This document shows positions 1 to 8,907 of a DNA stretch of 64,000 nt, one piece after another; positions within the stretch are counted from its first letter, which is position 1, and each line of letters starts with the position of its first letter. Source of the stretch: an uncultured Bacteroidota bacterium (GTDB taxonomy: Bacteria > Bacteroidota > Bacteroidia > Flavobacteriales > Flavobacteriaceae); NCBI GenBank assembly GCA_902619315.1, contig CACNDW010000001.1:62001-126000 (forward strand), in the 5' to 3' direction. Position numbers and translations under genes: made by a program. Under the pieces are notes generated by a model. The model saw only the letters and a program-made list of their open reading frames with translations. It was not told the origin of the DNA and searched no databases.

Positions 1-923
1 CGGATATTGTCAATGGATATAATATCTCCTTTTCTAACATTTTTCACAACAAATAAAGACCTTGAAAAATGTCTCCCTTTTTGTTGTTTTTCAGTTAAAC
101 TATAGGTTATTGAACCAATCGCTTTTTCTGCCTCCCTTATTGCTGTTACCATTTGTTTAAACTCATTTTCATCCAAGGAAAAAAGAGCGTCAGGACCTCC
201 TATAGATTTGTCAAGTATAAAGTGCTTTTCAATTATTCTGGCACCAAGAATAGTTGCTGCAACAGGAATTGTTATGCCTAATGTGTGATCAGATAAGCCT
301 GGAATTATGTTATAGGTTTTTTGAAATTCTTTTATCATTAGTAAGTTTGCCTCCTCTACAGGAGCAGGATAACTAGAGGTACATTTCAAAATTGCGATCT
401 CATTATTTCCACAAGATCTAATAGTATCTATAGCCTCGTCAATTTCGTTTTTTGTTGCTATACCGGTTGAAAGGATTATTGGCTTATTTTTTTTGGCAAC
501 ATATTCAATTAGGGGAAGGTCTGTTATTTCAAAGGACGCTATTTTATATATTGGATTTTCAAGATCTTCTAAAAAGTCAACAGCTGAGTAATCAAAAGGT
601 GTTGAAAAACAAATTAGTTCCTGCTCCTTAGCTACTCCAAATAATGTTTTGTGCCAACTCCAAGGAGTGTGTGCTCTTTTGTAGAGTGAGTAAAAATTTT
701 CACCATCCCAAATACTTCCATTATTAATAATAAAATCATTTGTTTTTAAATTAAGAGTCATTGTATCTGCAGTGTATGTTTGTAATTTTATTGCATCTGC
801 ACCTGCTCTTTTTGCTGCCTTTATGGTCTCAACCGCCACCTCTAAAGACCCATTATGATTTGCTGATAGCTCAGCAACAATAAAGACTGAATTCTTGTTG
901 TGTGGGGGGAAAAAATTTTTCAT
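1..923 (-). CDS. pseI: Pseudaminic acid synthase (3' end missing)
   Basis: Condenses 6-deoxy-2,4-diacetamido-L-altrose with phosphoenolpyruvate to give pseudaminic acid, in the cytoplasm. I translated it directly: it starts with ATG at 923 and runs off the window after about 307 codons; the family is about 340-350 residues, so the end of the barrel and the C-terminal antifreeze-like (SAF) domain are absent. Visible NeuB-family blocks include AELSANHNGS near the start, AIKLQTYTADT, KCTSSYPAP, GLSDHTLG and EKHFILDKS. The segment GGPDALFSLD is typical of PseI rather than sialic-acid synthase. It is the last visible gene of the pse operon, 8 nt after the PIG-L gene. A legionaminate or sialate synthase is the alternative, but pseB, pseC and pseF in the same operon argue for pseudaminate. 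Confidence 0.9.
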   Translation of the reverse strand, partial: MKNFFPPHNKNSVFIVAELSANHNGSLEVAVETIKAAKRAGADAIKLQTYTADTMTLNLKTNDFIINNGSIWDGENFYSLYKRAHTPWSWHKTLFGVAKEQELICFSTPFDYSAVDFLEDLENPIYKIASFEITDLPLIEYVAKKNKPIILSTGIATKNEIDEAIDTIRSCGNNEIAILKCTSSYPAPVEEANLLMIKEFQKTYNIIPGLSDHTLGITIPVAATILGARIIEKHFILDKSIGGPDALFSLDENEFKQMVTAIREAEKAIGSITYSLTEKQQKGRHFSRSLFVVKNVRKGDIISIDNI

Positions 924-931
924 AAAAATAT

Positions 932-1642
932 TTAACTCAAATGACGAATTAATTGAAATGGTTCGGCGTAGGTCACACCAATAGTTATACCCCACATTTC
1001 AGCTCTATTAATTATACTTTTTGATGCTCTTGGGTGAGGAAATTTTCTTTTCTCGAAATCATAACAATTCATGGCTTTAACTTTGGCTTCAATATTTTTT
1101 TTATTTAGTGAAATATAAAAGTTTGGGTTGAATTTTCTATTATCGTTAGAGGGGATCCATTCTGATCCAGATAGTGTCTCAAAAGTAAATAAAGATTTTA
1201 CGATCTGTCCGGGGAATGGTCTACAGGAGGTGTGAACTGCTTCAAAAACTTTTCGGTGATCTACATTTACATCTCCCCAATGGTGGGTAAAAATTGTACT
1301 GGGATTGAAGTTATTTATTTCGCTCTCTATAATTTTAATTATATCTAATAAAGGTACTGTATCAAAACGGTTGTCCGGTAAATCATATGTAGACAAATAA
1401 TTATAGCCAATACAATCTTGCGCAATTAGTATGTTATTTTTATGAATTTCTAAATCAGATTTAAATTTATTTAAGTCTCTGTTTTCTCCTCTAGAAGTGA
1501 TCCCCTCTCCAAGAATAATAACTTTTATATCACAATTATACCTAGATGTCAATAAATTTAAAGTACCCCCAATACCAAGTATCTCATCATCGGGATGGGC
1601 AACTACTATTAAAATTTTATTGTTTCTTAATGATTCTAACAT
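932..1642 (-). CDS. PIG-L (LmbE) family deacetylase
   Basis: Predicted zinc-dependent N-deacetylase of the PIG-L family, 236 residues. The metal-binding motif AHPDDE is at about residues 16-21 and a second cluster (HHWGDVNVDHRKV) is near residue 120. The family removes acetyl groups from GlcNAc-type sugars and related amides. The ATG overlaps the end of the upstream formyltransferase-like gene by 26 nt, so the two are probably translationally coupled. Placed between formyltransferase-like genes and pseI, it may strip an N-acetyl group from a nonulosonate or its precursor so that another acyl group can be added; that role is inferred. The exact substrate cannot be read from sequence. Confidence 0.88.
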   Translation of the reverse strand: MLESLRNNKILIVVAHPDDEILGIGGTLNLLTSRYNCDIKVIILGEGITSRGENRDLNKFKSDLEIHKNNILIAQDCIGYNYLSTYDLPDNRFDTVPLLDIIKIIESEINNFNPSTIFTHHWGDVNVDHRKVFEAVHTSCRPFPGQIVKSLFTFETLSGSEWIPSNDNRKFNPNFYISLNKKNIEAKVKAMNCYDFEKRKFPHPRASKSIINRAEMWGITIGVTYAEPFQLIRHLS

Positions 1643-2294
1643 CTGCCTTTAGTTCTTTTTCATTGATTAGTTTTGCATTTGTAAACTTAAATAAAAAGTT
1701 TTCGTTCTCTATAAATGCATTCGGATAACCCTCACAATCAAGCATTCTAATATGATCATACATTTTGTCTAATTTCTCAATTAACCCTAAATCACTCTGA
1801 TTCTCATTTCTTCTGTTGAAATAAATAACCTTTCCTATTTGCTTTTTTGGTTCGATTTTTTGAAAATCAATATCACAAATCATTTTGAAAATGTTTTCGG
1901 CAGATCGCTCAAAAATTTCTCTAGCAGTTCCTTTCAGACTTAATTCACTTTTACAATAAATAGGCCCTTCATCTATCCCCCTCTCAACGCTAATTGCACT
2001 AATTTTAGTTTTTTTATGTCCCTTAATAATTAAATTCTGTAATGGACTTCCTCCTCTTCCGTATGGAAGGTCAGTCATATGAAACAAAATACACTGAAAC
2101 TCTGAAAATATTTCCTCTGGAATAACATGAGACCAATGAGGAATAAAAATTTTTTTTGCACTAATTGATTTTAAATATTCCTTATTAAATAATTTAATAT
2201 CACTAATTCTTTTCCATTGGTCTGGACCATACTTATCCTCTAAGTTCTTAAATAATGAATCATGCCAACTTTTATTAGTTAAAAGAACTTTCAT
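1617..2294 (-). CDS. Formyltransferase-fold protein (methionyl-tRNA formyltransferase-like), copy 1
   Basis: 225-residue protein resembling the N-terminal catalytic domain of folate-dependent formyltransferases (Fmt, ArnA). The core is FHMTDLPYGRGGSPLQNLI, matching the HxSLLPxxRGxxPxxWAI block, followed by the catalytic-Asp region ERGIDEGPIY. In classical enzymes the catalytic triad is Asn-x-His...Asp. Here His and Asp are present but the Asn position is Leu (ILFH). The C-terminal tRNA-binding domain of true Fmt is absent, so a sugar substrate is likelier. It overlaps the upstream copy by 4 nt and the PIG-L gene by 26 nt. Likely role: N-formylation of an amino sugar in the pseudaminate pathway (inference). 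Confidence 0.75.
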   Translation of the reverse strand: MKVLLTNKSWHDSLFKNLEDKYGPDQWKRISDIKLFNKEYLKSISAKKIFIPHWSHVIPEEIFSEFQCILFHMTDLPYGRGGSPLQNLIIKGHKKTKISAISVERGIDEGPIYCKSELSLKGTAREIFERSAENIFKMICDIDFQKIEPKKQIGKVIYFNRRNENQSDLGLIEKLDKMYDHIRMLDCEGYPNAFIENENFLFKFTNAKLINEKELKADVRIIKKQ

Positions 2295-2935
2295 TTTGGC
2301 TGGTTTTTTTTGTAGATTTTTAAAACATATTGATTACCCATATATTCAAAAAAAGCAGGGTAATTTTCATTATCACAAACTCTTAAAAGATTGAAATTTT
2401 CAATAATTGATTTTTTTTTATTTAATCTACTATCATTTTGAGTTCTTTTTTTATAGTATGTAACTTTCCCTTTTTGCTTTATTGGTTTTGGGAATGGTTT
2501 AGATTTAATAAAGTTAAGAATCATCTCAAAGGTTTTTTTTGCTTGAAGTTTTCTTATTTCATTAATTAATTCGTGTCCATAAAGTAAAATATCATCCTTA
2601 TAATAGTAGCTGCCAGAATCTACATCCTTAGAAGCTTCAAACATAGTAATTGGAATCTTGTTTTTGCCTTCAATAACCTGCCAACTCATTGGAGACCATC
2701 CCTTCCCCTTTGGAAGGTCACTTTCATGAACAACTAGATTGTATGTGTTTAATTCTAACTTTTTAAAAATTCGATTACAAGACAATAAAATAAGAATATC
2801 TCCTTCATTTACATCTTCATGATTAGATAGTACCTTACAATAAAATCCAGTAGCATTTATTTTTTCCTCAAGAGAGGAAATATATTCCCACATCCAAGAG
2901 TTTGGATTATCAATTAATATTTGTACTCTTTTCAT
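2291..2935 (-). CDS. Formyltransferase-fold protein (methionyl-tRNA formyltransferase-like), copy 2
   Basis: 214-residue paralogue of the next gene, with the same architecture: the block VVHESDLPKGKGWSPMSW and the Asp-containing DVDSGSYYY. Like copy 1 it keeps His and Asp, but the residue two before His is Val rather than the Asn of characterised formyltransferases, so this looks like a subfamily trait. It overlaps the acetyltransferase gene upstream by 26 nt and copy 1 downstream by 4 nt (ATGA). Two divergent tandem copies could form a heteromeric enzyme or act on two different amino groups of the nonulosonate; this is inference. Identity to copy 1 is limited to the core motifs by eye. Confidence 0.72.
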   Translation of the reverse strand: MKRVQILIDNPNSWMWEYISSLEEKINATGFYCKVLSNHEDVNEGDILILLSCNRIFKKLELNTYNLVVHESDLPKGKGWSPMSWQVIEGKNKIPITMFEASKDVDSGSYYYKDDILLYGHELINEIRKLQAKKTFEMILNFIKSKPFPKPIKQKGKVTYYKKRTQNDSRLNKKKSIIENFNLLRVCDNENYPAFFEYMGNQYVLKIYKKNQPK

Positions 2936-3497
2936 AACTTGAAATTAACTTAGAGTGAATATTTACATCTATGAAATTTGAATTATAAATAGCATGCTCT
3001 TTAAATTTTGCTTCTAATAGGTAACAATTTTCATCTGTAACTTCGTATAATTTTGGTCTTAAATTATAAGAATAAATAAAAATTTTATTTAGTTTCAATT
3101 CTTCAAAAGCAACCATTTCAATAAGTTTTAAATAAACCCCCCAGTAATGTTTGAAATATTCCAATTCAAGCATTGTATCCATTACGAAAGAAACCTCTGC
3201 GTTTTTATTGTCCCAATCTATATGAACCAGTCCACCGTAACCAACCATTTTTTTTTCTTTTAAAAGCGAAAAAAGAAGCTGACTTGGCTCTTTTTGATTA
3301 AATAGTTTTGATATAATATTTTTAAAATAAATATCTTGTTGATTTTTTGTAAGGGGATGTTTTTGTCTTAAATGATACAGTTGGTCATTCCTCCATTTCA
3401 TTATTGGTATTCTGTCTTCATATTTTATTGGTCTTAGGGTAAAATTTTTCCATTGGAATAATTCTTTCTTCAAAATGGAATACTTGCCAAAAGTCAT
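2910..3497 (-). CDS. GNAT N-acetyltransferase, PseH-like
   Basis: 195-residue GNAT-fold protein. The N-terminal LRPIKYEDRIPIMKWRND matches the opening of RimJ/RimL and PseH-like acetyltransferases, and SFVMDT sits where these have the strand before the acetyl-CoA loop. PseH acetylates the 4-amino group of UDP-4-amino-4,6-dideoxy-beta-L-AltNAc made by PseC, and the position inside the pse operon fits that step. The classical RxxGxG/A acetyl-CoA loop is not clearly present (HYWGVYLKL instead), so activity or substrate may differ. It starts with ATG 61 nt after pseF and overlaps the first formyltransferase-like gene by 26 nt. Confidence 0.72.
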   Translation of the reverse strand: MTFGKYSILKKELFQWKNFTLRPIKYEDRIPIMKWRNDQLYHLRQKHPLTKNQQDIYFKNIISKLFNQKEPSQLLFSLLKEKKMVGYGGLVHIDWDNKNAEVSFVMDTMLELEYFKHYWGVYLKLIEMVAFEELKLNKIFIYSYNLRPKLYEVTDENCYLLEAKFKEHAIYNSNFIDVNIHSKLISSYEKSTNIN

Positions 3498-3558
3498 TAT
3501 CTTTTTTTATAATACAAACCAGGTAATATAATCTTGTGTTGAAGAAGGTAAATTATTC

Positions 3559-4257
3559 TCATCTAATTATTTTTTTTAAAAACTTATATTTATTTTCTGC
3601 GATCAACCAATCATGTGGGTTATCAATGTCGTGAACTTCTATTTCTTTCATTATAATTGCACCTACATTTCCATTCAATAAACTGTTATTTTTAAATAAA
3701 GATTTTACATTAAACCAATAAAATTGTCCAGCATCATGATATTGAGGAATTAAATCTTGTGTCCTAATAAACTCTTTTTGTGGGTTATTTAATTTGATCC
3801 TACAACCATTTTCTAACTTGAATGCTCTTTCTATTGGATGTCCGTATTTAACTGCTGAAATAACGGTATCGAAGGATTTGTCAAGTATTTTTTCATATGC
3901 TTCCTTTAAATGATTTGGCATAACAAAAGGAGCTGTAGAATATAAACAACAACCATAAGCATAATCAAAACCATTAATTTTATATTGATTTATCACCTCT
4001 TTTAAAACTTCAAGGGTAGTTGCATAATCCGATGCATTTTTTTTAGTTCGATAAAAAGGGACTTTTGCACCAAAAGATGTAGCGATTTTAGCAATTTCTT
4101 CGCAATCTGTTGATACCATAACTTCATCAAATAAATTAGATTCGATTGCAGTTTTTATCGAATAGGTTATAATGGGTTTGCCCAAAAAGGATTTTATATT
4201 TTTATCTGTAATTCTTTTACTTCCACTTCGCGCCGGTATAATAGCAATTTTAGTCAA
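3559..4257 (-). CDS. pseF: Pseudaminic acid cytidylyltransferase
   Basis: Activates pseudaminic acid with CTP to CMP-pseudaminate for glycosyltransferases. The nucleotide-binding motif IAIIPARSGSKRI is at the extreme N terminus, followed by NIKSFLGKPIITYSI and the acidic block MVSTDCEEIA, all typical of CMP-nonulosonate synthetases; length is about 232 residues. There is no ATG in frame. TTG at 4257 gives MTKIAIIPAR, the usual family start, and overlaps the pseC stop region by 8 nt; TTG at 4275 would add six residues and overlap more. I prefer 4257. Specificity for pseudaminate rather than legionaminate or sialate rests on neighbouring pseB, pseC and pseI. Confidence 0.88.
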   Translation of the reverse strand: MTKIAIIPARSGSKRITDKNIKSFLGKPIITYSIKTAIESNLFDEVMVSTDCEEIAKIATSFGAKVPFYRTKKNASDYATTLEVLKEVINQYKINGFDYAYGCCLYSTAPFVMPNHLKEAYEKILDKSFDTVISAVKYGHPIERAFKLENGCRIKLNNPQKEFIRTQDLIPQYHDAGQFYWFNVKSLFKNNSLLNGNVGAIIMKEIEVHDIDNPHDWLIAENKYKFLKKIIR

Positions 4258-5410
4258 TGAAAAAAGATTTAACAATTTTTATTACATATCTGATTTCTTC
4301 TTCCTTTAAAGAAGGAAATAAGGGGAGTGTTATACACTTCTCATAGTAAGCTTCTGTAATTGGATAATCTCCTTTTTTAAACCCTAAATTTTGAAAAAAT
4401 GGTTGAAGATGTACCGGTATATAATGTATCTGGGGATAAATATTATTTTTTTTCAAGTAATCATAAAGTGATTTACGTCTTTTTGTTTTGATAACAAAAA
4501 GATGGTAGGCGTGTCCCTCTTGACCAGTATCTAAAAGCTCCAGGTCTGGAACATTTGTAAATGCTTTAATGTATCTTTCGGCTATTTTTTTTCTTTTTGA
4601 CAATTCTTCCTTAGCTCTTTCCAACTGTGACAAGCCTAAGCTACAAGAAATTTCATTTAATCTATAATTATAACCTAATTCTTGCATTTCATAATACCAC
4701 CCCTCAGAATTTTTTTTAATTTCTTTTGGGTTTTTTGTTATACCATGAGTCCTTAGTCTTAGCAATTTTTGATACAGTCTGGAGTCATTAGTTGTAATCA
4801 TTCCGCCTTCACCTGCTGCAATATGTTTCACAGGATGAAACGAGAAAATTGCTGCATCAGCAAAGACACCATTTCCACAATTTTGTTTTTTTCCTTTAGA
4901 GTCAGTAAAGTATCCTCCGGGGGCATGGCAAGAGTCTTCCAACAAAAACAACCCAAAATCATCTGCTAAAGCTCGAAAAGCTTCCATATCTACTGCGGCT
5001 CCTGTAAAATCTACGGGGATGATACCCGCATAAGTTCCAATTGGGGCTCCTTCAAGTTTTTTTCTTACCGCCTCGATATCTAATAGTAATGTTTGGGGAT
5101 CGATATCACAGAACTCGACTGTTCCTCCACAATACAATACACAATTGGCTGAGGCAACAAATGTCAGCGGGCTCGTAATGACTCGTTTTCCAGGGCCTAC
5201 TCCAAGAGCTAATGCAGATAAGTGTAGCGCTGCTGTACCATTAGCAACAGCAATGGCATATTTTGATCCAATATAGGCTGCAAAGGCTTCTTCAAAAGCA
5301 TTGACCTTTGGACCCTGAGTCAAATAATCACTCCTTAGAGTAGCTTCTACTGCCTTTATATCAGCCTCGGTGATTTGCTGTCGACCGTATGGAATTGCTT
5401 TGGGACTCAT
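4250..5410 (-). CDS. pseC: UDP-4-amino-4,6-dideoxy-N-acetyl-beta-L-altrosamine transaminase
   Basis: PLP-dependent aminotransferase of the DegT/DnrJ/EryC1 family, 386 residues, converting the 4-keto product of PseB to the 4-amino sugar with glutamate as donor. Family blocks are YGRQQITEADI at the N terminus, TQGPKVNAFEEAF, ANGTAALHLS, EDSCHAPGG and the PLP lysine in FSFHPVKHIAAGEGG (about residue 193). The C-terminal block HYIPVHLQPFF binds substrate in the family. The start ATG at 5410 directly abuts the pseB stop at 5411, as expected for a tightly coupled pair. Base composition is a little less AT-rich than in the genes downstream. Confidence 0.95.
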   Translation of the reverse strand: MSPKAIPYGRQQITEADIKAVEATLRSDYLTQGPKVNAFEEAFAAYIGSKYAIAVANGTAALHLSALALGVGPGKRVITSPLTFVASANCVLYCGGTVEFCDIDPQTLLLDIEAVRKKLEGAPIGTYAGIIPVDFTGAAVDMEAFRALADDFGLFLLEDSCHAPGGYFTDSKGKKQNCGNGVFADAAIFSFHPVKHIAAGEGGMITTNDSRLYQKLLRLRTHGITKNPKEIKKNSEGWYYEMQELGYNYRLNEISCSLGLSQLERAKEELSKRKKIAERYIKAFTNVPDLELLDTGQEGHAYHLFVIKTKRRKSLYDYLKKNNIYPQIHYIPVHLQPFFQNLGFKKGDYPITEAYYEKCITLPLFPSLKEEEIRYVIKIVKSFFID

Positions 5411-6421
5411 CTAAAATGTAAATGTCGGATCAACATGTTTCTTAATTAAGTATCTTAAGTCCATAACACTGAGCCACTCAGTATTATCTCCTGAGTTATA
5501 ACTTATTCCCTCAGAGACTTTTGTAGCTTTGAAATGTTCAATAAAAGATTTTAATTCCCAAACAGGTTTTTGTGGTAAAATAGTGAAGTATTTTCCCAAA
5601 TCGTATGTGTTATAAGAATCTGAAGCTGTGATCATTTCCTCATGGATTTTTTCTCCTGGTCGAATCCCTACCACTTCTTTTTTACATTCAGGCGCAATTG
5701 CCTCTGCCACATCTGCAATATTATAGGATGGGATTTTAGGAACAAAAATCTCCCCCCCCCAAGCTTTTTCTAAGGCATGAAGAACCATATCTACTCCTTC
5801 CTTGATAGATATATTAAATCTTGTCATTTTAAGATCGGTAATTGGTAATACACCATCTTTTTTCTTACTTATAAAAAAGGGAATGACAGAGCCGTTCGAA
5901 CCCATAACATTTCCGTAACGGACAACCGAAAAATTAATGGAATCTCTTCCTCGAATATTATTCGCTGCTACAAATAATTTATCAGAGCATAGTTTGGTTG
6001 CACCATATAAATTGATTGGAGCTGCAGCCTTATCAGTTGATAAAGCAACCACTCTCTTAACATCTGTCTCTAAACAGGCATTTATTAAATTTTCGGCACC
6101 TAAAACATTAGTCTTTACACATTCCATCGGATTATATTCAGCGATAGGAACATGCTTCATGGCTGCTGTATGAATCACAAAGTCAATACCTTTAAGTGCT
6201 CTTTTTAAACGATCAAAATCCCGAATATCCCCTATAAAATAACGAATTCCTTTGTGTTTTTGATCCGAAAACTCCTGATTCATCTGAAATTGTTTGTGCT
6301 CATCTCTAGAAAAAATCACGAGTCTTTTAATTTCAGGAAATGTTTTAAGTATTCGACGAACTAAAGCTTTTCCAAGACTTCCAGTTCCTCCCGTGATTAA
6401 TAACTTTTTATTATTTAACAT
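5411..6421 (-). CDS. pseB: UDP-N-acetylglucosamine 4,6-dehydratase (inverting)
   Basis: First committed enzyme of pseudaminic acid synthesis: removes water from UDP-GlcNAc and inverts C5 to give UDP-2-acetamido-2,6-dideoxy-beta-L-arabino-hexos-4-ulose. It is an extended short-chain dehydrogenase of 336 residues. The NADP site GGTGSLG is at about residues 11-17, AAMKHVPIAEYNP (the inverting-dehydratase block) lies near residue 90, and STDKAAAPINLYGATK holds the catalytic Tyr and Lys near residues 140-144. The soluble length distinguishes it from the larger membrane-anchored retaining dehydratases (PglF, FlaA1-long). It lies 8 nt after the ABC exporter gene. Confidence 0.95.
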   Translation of the reverse strand: MLNNKKLLITGGTGSLGKALVRRILKTFPEIKRLVIFSRDEHKQFQMNQEFSDQKHKGIRYFIGDIRDFDRLKRALKGIDFVIHTAAMKHVPIAEYNPMECVKTNVLGAENLINACLETDVKRVVALSTDKAAAPINLYGATKLCSDKLFVAANNIRGRDSINFSVVRYGNVMGSNGSVIPFFISKKKDGVLPITDLKMTRFNISIKEGVDMVLHALEKAWGGEIFVPKIPSYNIADVAEAIAPECKKEVVGIRPGEKIHEEMITASDSYNTYDLGKYFTILPQKPVWELKSFIEHFKATKVSEGISYNSGDNTEWLSVMDLRYLIKKHVDPTFTF

Positions 6422-6429
6422 AGTATTTA

Positions 6430-8154
6430 TTAAACTCTTTTTTCGATGTTAATTCCTTTATTTTTTATGGAAAAAATCCTATCACACTTTTTAAGTATTT
6501 CCGTTTTATGGGAAATAATTAGAATAGTTATATCCTCTGGTAGAGAATAAATTTCATCAATAATTTTACCCTCTGTGCTCTCATCTAATGCACTAGTGGC
6601 TTCATCAAGAATTAAAATTTTAGGATTCCTGTACAATGCTCTTGCAATTCCAATACGTTGAATTTGACCACCTGATAGTTTAAGTCCTCGCTCTCCAATC
6701 TTTTTTTCAATGTCAATTTTATGTCGCTTAAAATAAGTGTCTAAACTCACCGATTTGAGTGAATTGTCTAATCTCTCTTTGTCAATATCATTCTTATTTA
6801 TTCCAAATGCGATATTTTCTTTGATGCTTTCATCTATTAGCATTATTGATTGTGGAACATACCCTACTATGTTTCTCCAAGACGAAGTAATTTCACTTAG
6901 AGGCTGATCATCTATAACTATATTTCCTTTTGTAGGTATAATAAGGCCTATTAACAAATCAATTAGGGTACTTTTTCCGCTTCCTGATTCACCAACGATT
7001 CCAATTTTTTCTCCCTTAAATATTTCAAAATTAATTTTTTCTAAAATTTGATTTTTTGAATCATAACTAAACGATACATTTTTAAATTTAATAGAATCAC
7101 CGTACACCGCATTTTCGGGACTAAAGAGAATATTTTTTAATTGAAAATCATTTCTTGTCTCTTTTTCTATGATTTGAAAACTAGGCATATGAAAAGTCAA
7201 CTTTTGATACGCACCAATTATTCTGTTTACAGCGGGTAAAATACGAAAAGTTCCTGCCAAGAATATGCTTATTTTAACAAGAACTCCATTTATATCTTTT
7301 CCATCTAAAATGAGGAATAAAATAAAAAACAGCAATCCCAATACTGCTATGAACTCAAAATAATAGCGAGGAACTTGTGAAAGAGTTTTATGCTTCCTTA
7401 TTGTATTAGCTTTATACTTATTGTAATTCTTAAAACGGTTAAAGTAATAATTTTCCTTTTGAAAAATTTTTAACTCACGAATTGATACTAAACTTTCTGA
7501 AACTAATTTTGTTAAAATATCATCAAAACTTTCTCTTGCTTTACCCCAATTATTTATTGGCTTTTTAACAAATAATATTAGAATTAATGCAAAAAATGAA
7601 ATTATTAAAATGGTTAAAACGGTTGAATATGGTTCAAAATAAATAAGGGTAATTAAAATTGAAAATGCAATTAGTGATTCTGTAAGTAATGTTAATAACG
7701 AATGAGTAAATTCCATAAAAAAATTTAATTCCACCTGAAAATTTTTAAGAAGTTTAGTGGAACTGTTATCAACATGGAAAGAATAGTCAATATTTAAATA
7801 ATTAAATATCATTTTATTACCGGTCTCATAGGTTAAATTGGCTAAAAAACTATTTTTATAATAAACCATAAATATCAAAAAAGCTGAACGAAAAAAATAA
7901 AATACCATCAAGCCTAACAAAAGATAAAGGCGAATAGAAAAATAATCTAAATCAAGATTATTAACTAAACTACTTACTAAAACGTAATCATTAAGCTTTT
8001 GTTCATCAAGTAATATATCCAGCACCGGGAGTAAAACCCCTAACCCTAAAACTTCCAAAACCATTCCAATTGAAACAAATAAAATCAATATGAAAAATCC
8101 GTTTTGATTATTCTTTGAGAGTAAAAATGAAAATAAATAGTAAACTTTTTTCAA
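6430..8154 (-). CDS. ABC exporter, PglK/MsbA-type (permease fused to ATPase)
   Basis: 574-residue half-transporter that dimerises. About six membrane segments fill the first 320 residues, and a nucleotide-binding domain occupies about 345-574 with Walker A GESGSGKST (near 388), signature LSGGQIQRIGIARAL (near 494) and Walker B ILILDEATSALD (near 515). Fused exporters in glycan loci flip lipid-linked oligosaccharides (PglK) or lipids (MsbA). Its position inside the nonulosonate operon favours flipping of an undecaprenyl-linked glycan (inference). The only fitting start is TTG at 8154, giving MKKVYYLFSFLL, the usual short N terminus before the first membrane helix. Confidence 0.9.
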   Translation of the reverse strand: MKKVYYLFSFLLSKNNQNGFFILILFVSIGMVLEVLGLGVLLPVLDILLDEQKLNDYVLVSSLVNNLDLDYFSIRLYLLLGLMVFYFFRSAFLIFMVYYKNSFLANLTYETGNKMIFNYLNIDYSFHVDNSSTKLLKNFQVELNFFMEFTHSLLTLLTESLIAFSILITLIYFEPYSTVLTILIISFFALILILFVKKPINNWGKARESFDDILTKLVSESLVSIRELKIFQKENYYFNRFKNYNKYKANTIRKHKTLSQVPRYYFEFIAVLGLLFFILFLILDGKDINGVLVKISIFLAGTFRILPAVNRIIGAYQKLTFHMPSFQIIEKETRNDFQLKNILFSPENAVYGDSIKFKNVSFSYDSKNQILEKINFEIFKGEKIGIVGESGSGKSTLIDLLIGLIIPTKGNIVIDDQPLSEITSSWRNIVGYVPQSIMLIDESIKENIAFGINKNDIDKERLDNSLKSVSLDTYFKRHKIDIEKKIGERGLKLSGGQIQRIGIARALYRNPKILILDEATSALDESTEGKIIDEIYSLPEDITILIISHKTEILKKCDRIFSIKNKGINIEKRV

Positions 8155-8183
8155 AAATGATAGAACTAAAATTGATTTAAAAG

Positions 8184-8906
8184 CTACCTTATAATTTTTA
8201 AATTAAAATGAGATTGCATAAAAAAAGCAGTTGGAAAACCAAAAATAGTTAGCAAACGACCAAAACTACCAAAACGTTTAAATGGAGACCAGCGTAAATT
8301 CTTTTTCCTCAACCCGTTAGCTTCAAAGAGTTTTGTAATTAAGTATGGTGATTGATGTAAGTTCCAGTCTATTGATGGAGCAAAAGGGCTTTTTAAGCCA
8401 ATAATGCCCCAAAAATTGTAGCGAGAACAATCTGATATAACAAACTCTCCCTCTTCCGCTAACATACCACACATTTTTTTTATCAAATCCAAATAGGCTG
8501 ATTTAGCGCTACTATGTGTATTAATTTTACAAAAATTGTCTTCATCTAAATGATTTATGGAATCGTGAAGGATTATTATATCAAACTTTTCTGTTGTTCT
8601 AAAATTCTGAAAAGTCTGGTTGATTGTTTGAATTGAAAACTGGTATTCTATCTTTTTATTTTCTATTTTAACATTAGTCGAGCCAGCTTGAAGAGGTTCT
8701 AAATTAATACAAGATTTTGCTCCTTGAAACTTTGCATAGTATGAGTAAATTCCATTACCTCCTCCAATATCTAGAACTTTTTTGTTTTTAAAGTCTATCC
8801 CTTTAAATGCCCATTTAAGATAGTTATACGATCTATCAAAAGGATGGTGGCTAAGTTTAAGGTCTTGATGGGCTTTTTTGAATTGTATAAGTAAATTAGA
8901 ATTCAT
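8184..8906 (-). CDS. Class I SAM-dependent methyltransferase
   Basis: 240-residue methyltransferase. Motif I is VLDIGGGNGIYSYYA at about residues 43-57, followed by NLEPLQAG (acidic ribose-binding end of strand 2) and IIILHDSINHLD near residue 110. The ATG at 8906 is chosen over a TTG four codons upstream; it then begins one nucleotide after the ugd stop. In a glycan operon a methyltransferase usually O- or N-methylates a sugar, but nothing in the sequence fixes the substrate. The C-terminal 60 residues are aromatic and basic, with a segment near the end that might touch the membrane. Confidence 0.82.
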   Translation of the reverse strand: MNSNLLIQFKKAHQDLKLSHHPFDRSYNYLKWAFKGIDFKNKKVLDIGGGNGIYSYYAKFQGAKSCINLEPLQAGSTNVKIENKKIEYQFSIQTINQTFQNFRTTEKFDIIILHDSINHLDEDNFCKINTHSSAKSAYLDLIKKMCGMLAEEGEFVISDCSRYNFWGIIGLKSPFAPSIDWNLHQSPYLITKLFEANGLRKKNLRWSPFKRFGSFGRLLTIFGFPTAFFMQSHFNLKIIR

Positions 8907-8907
8907 T

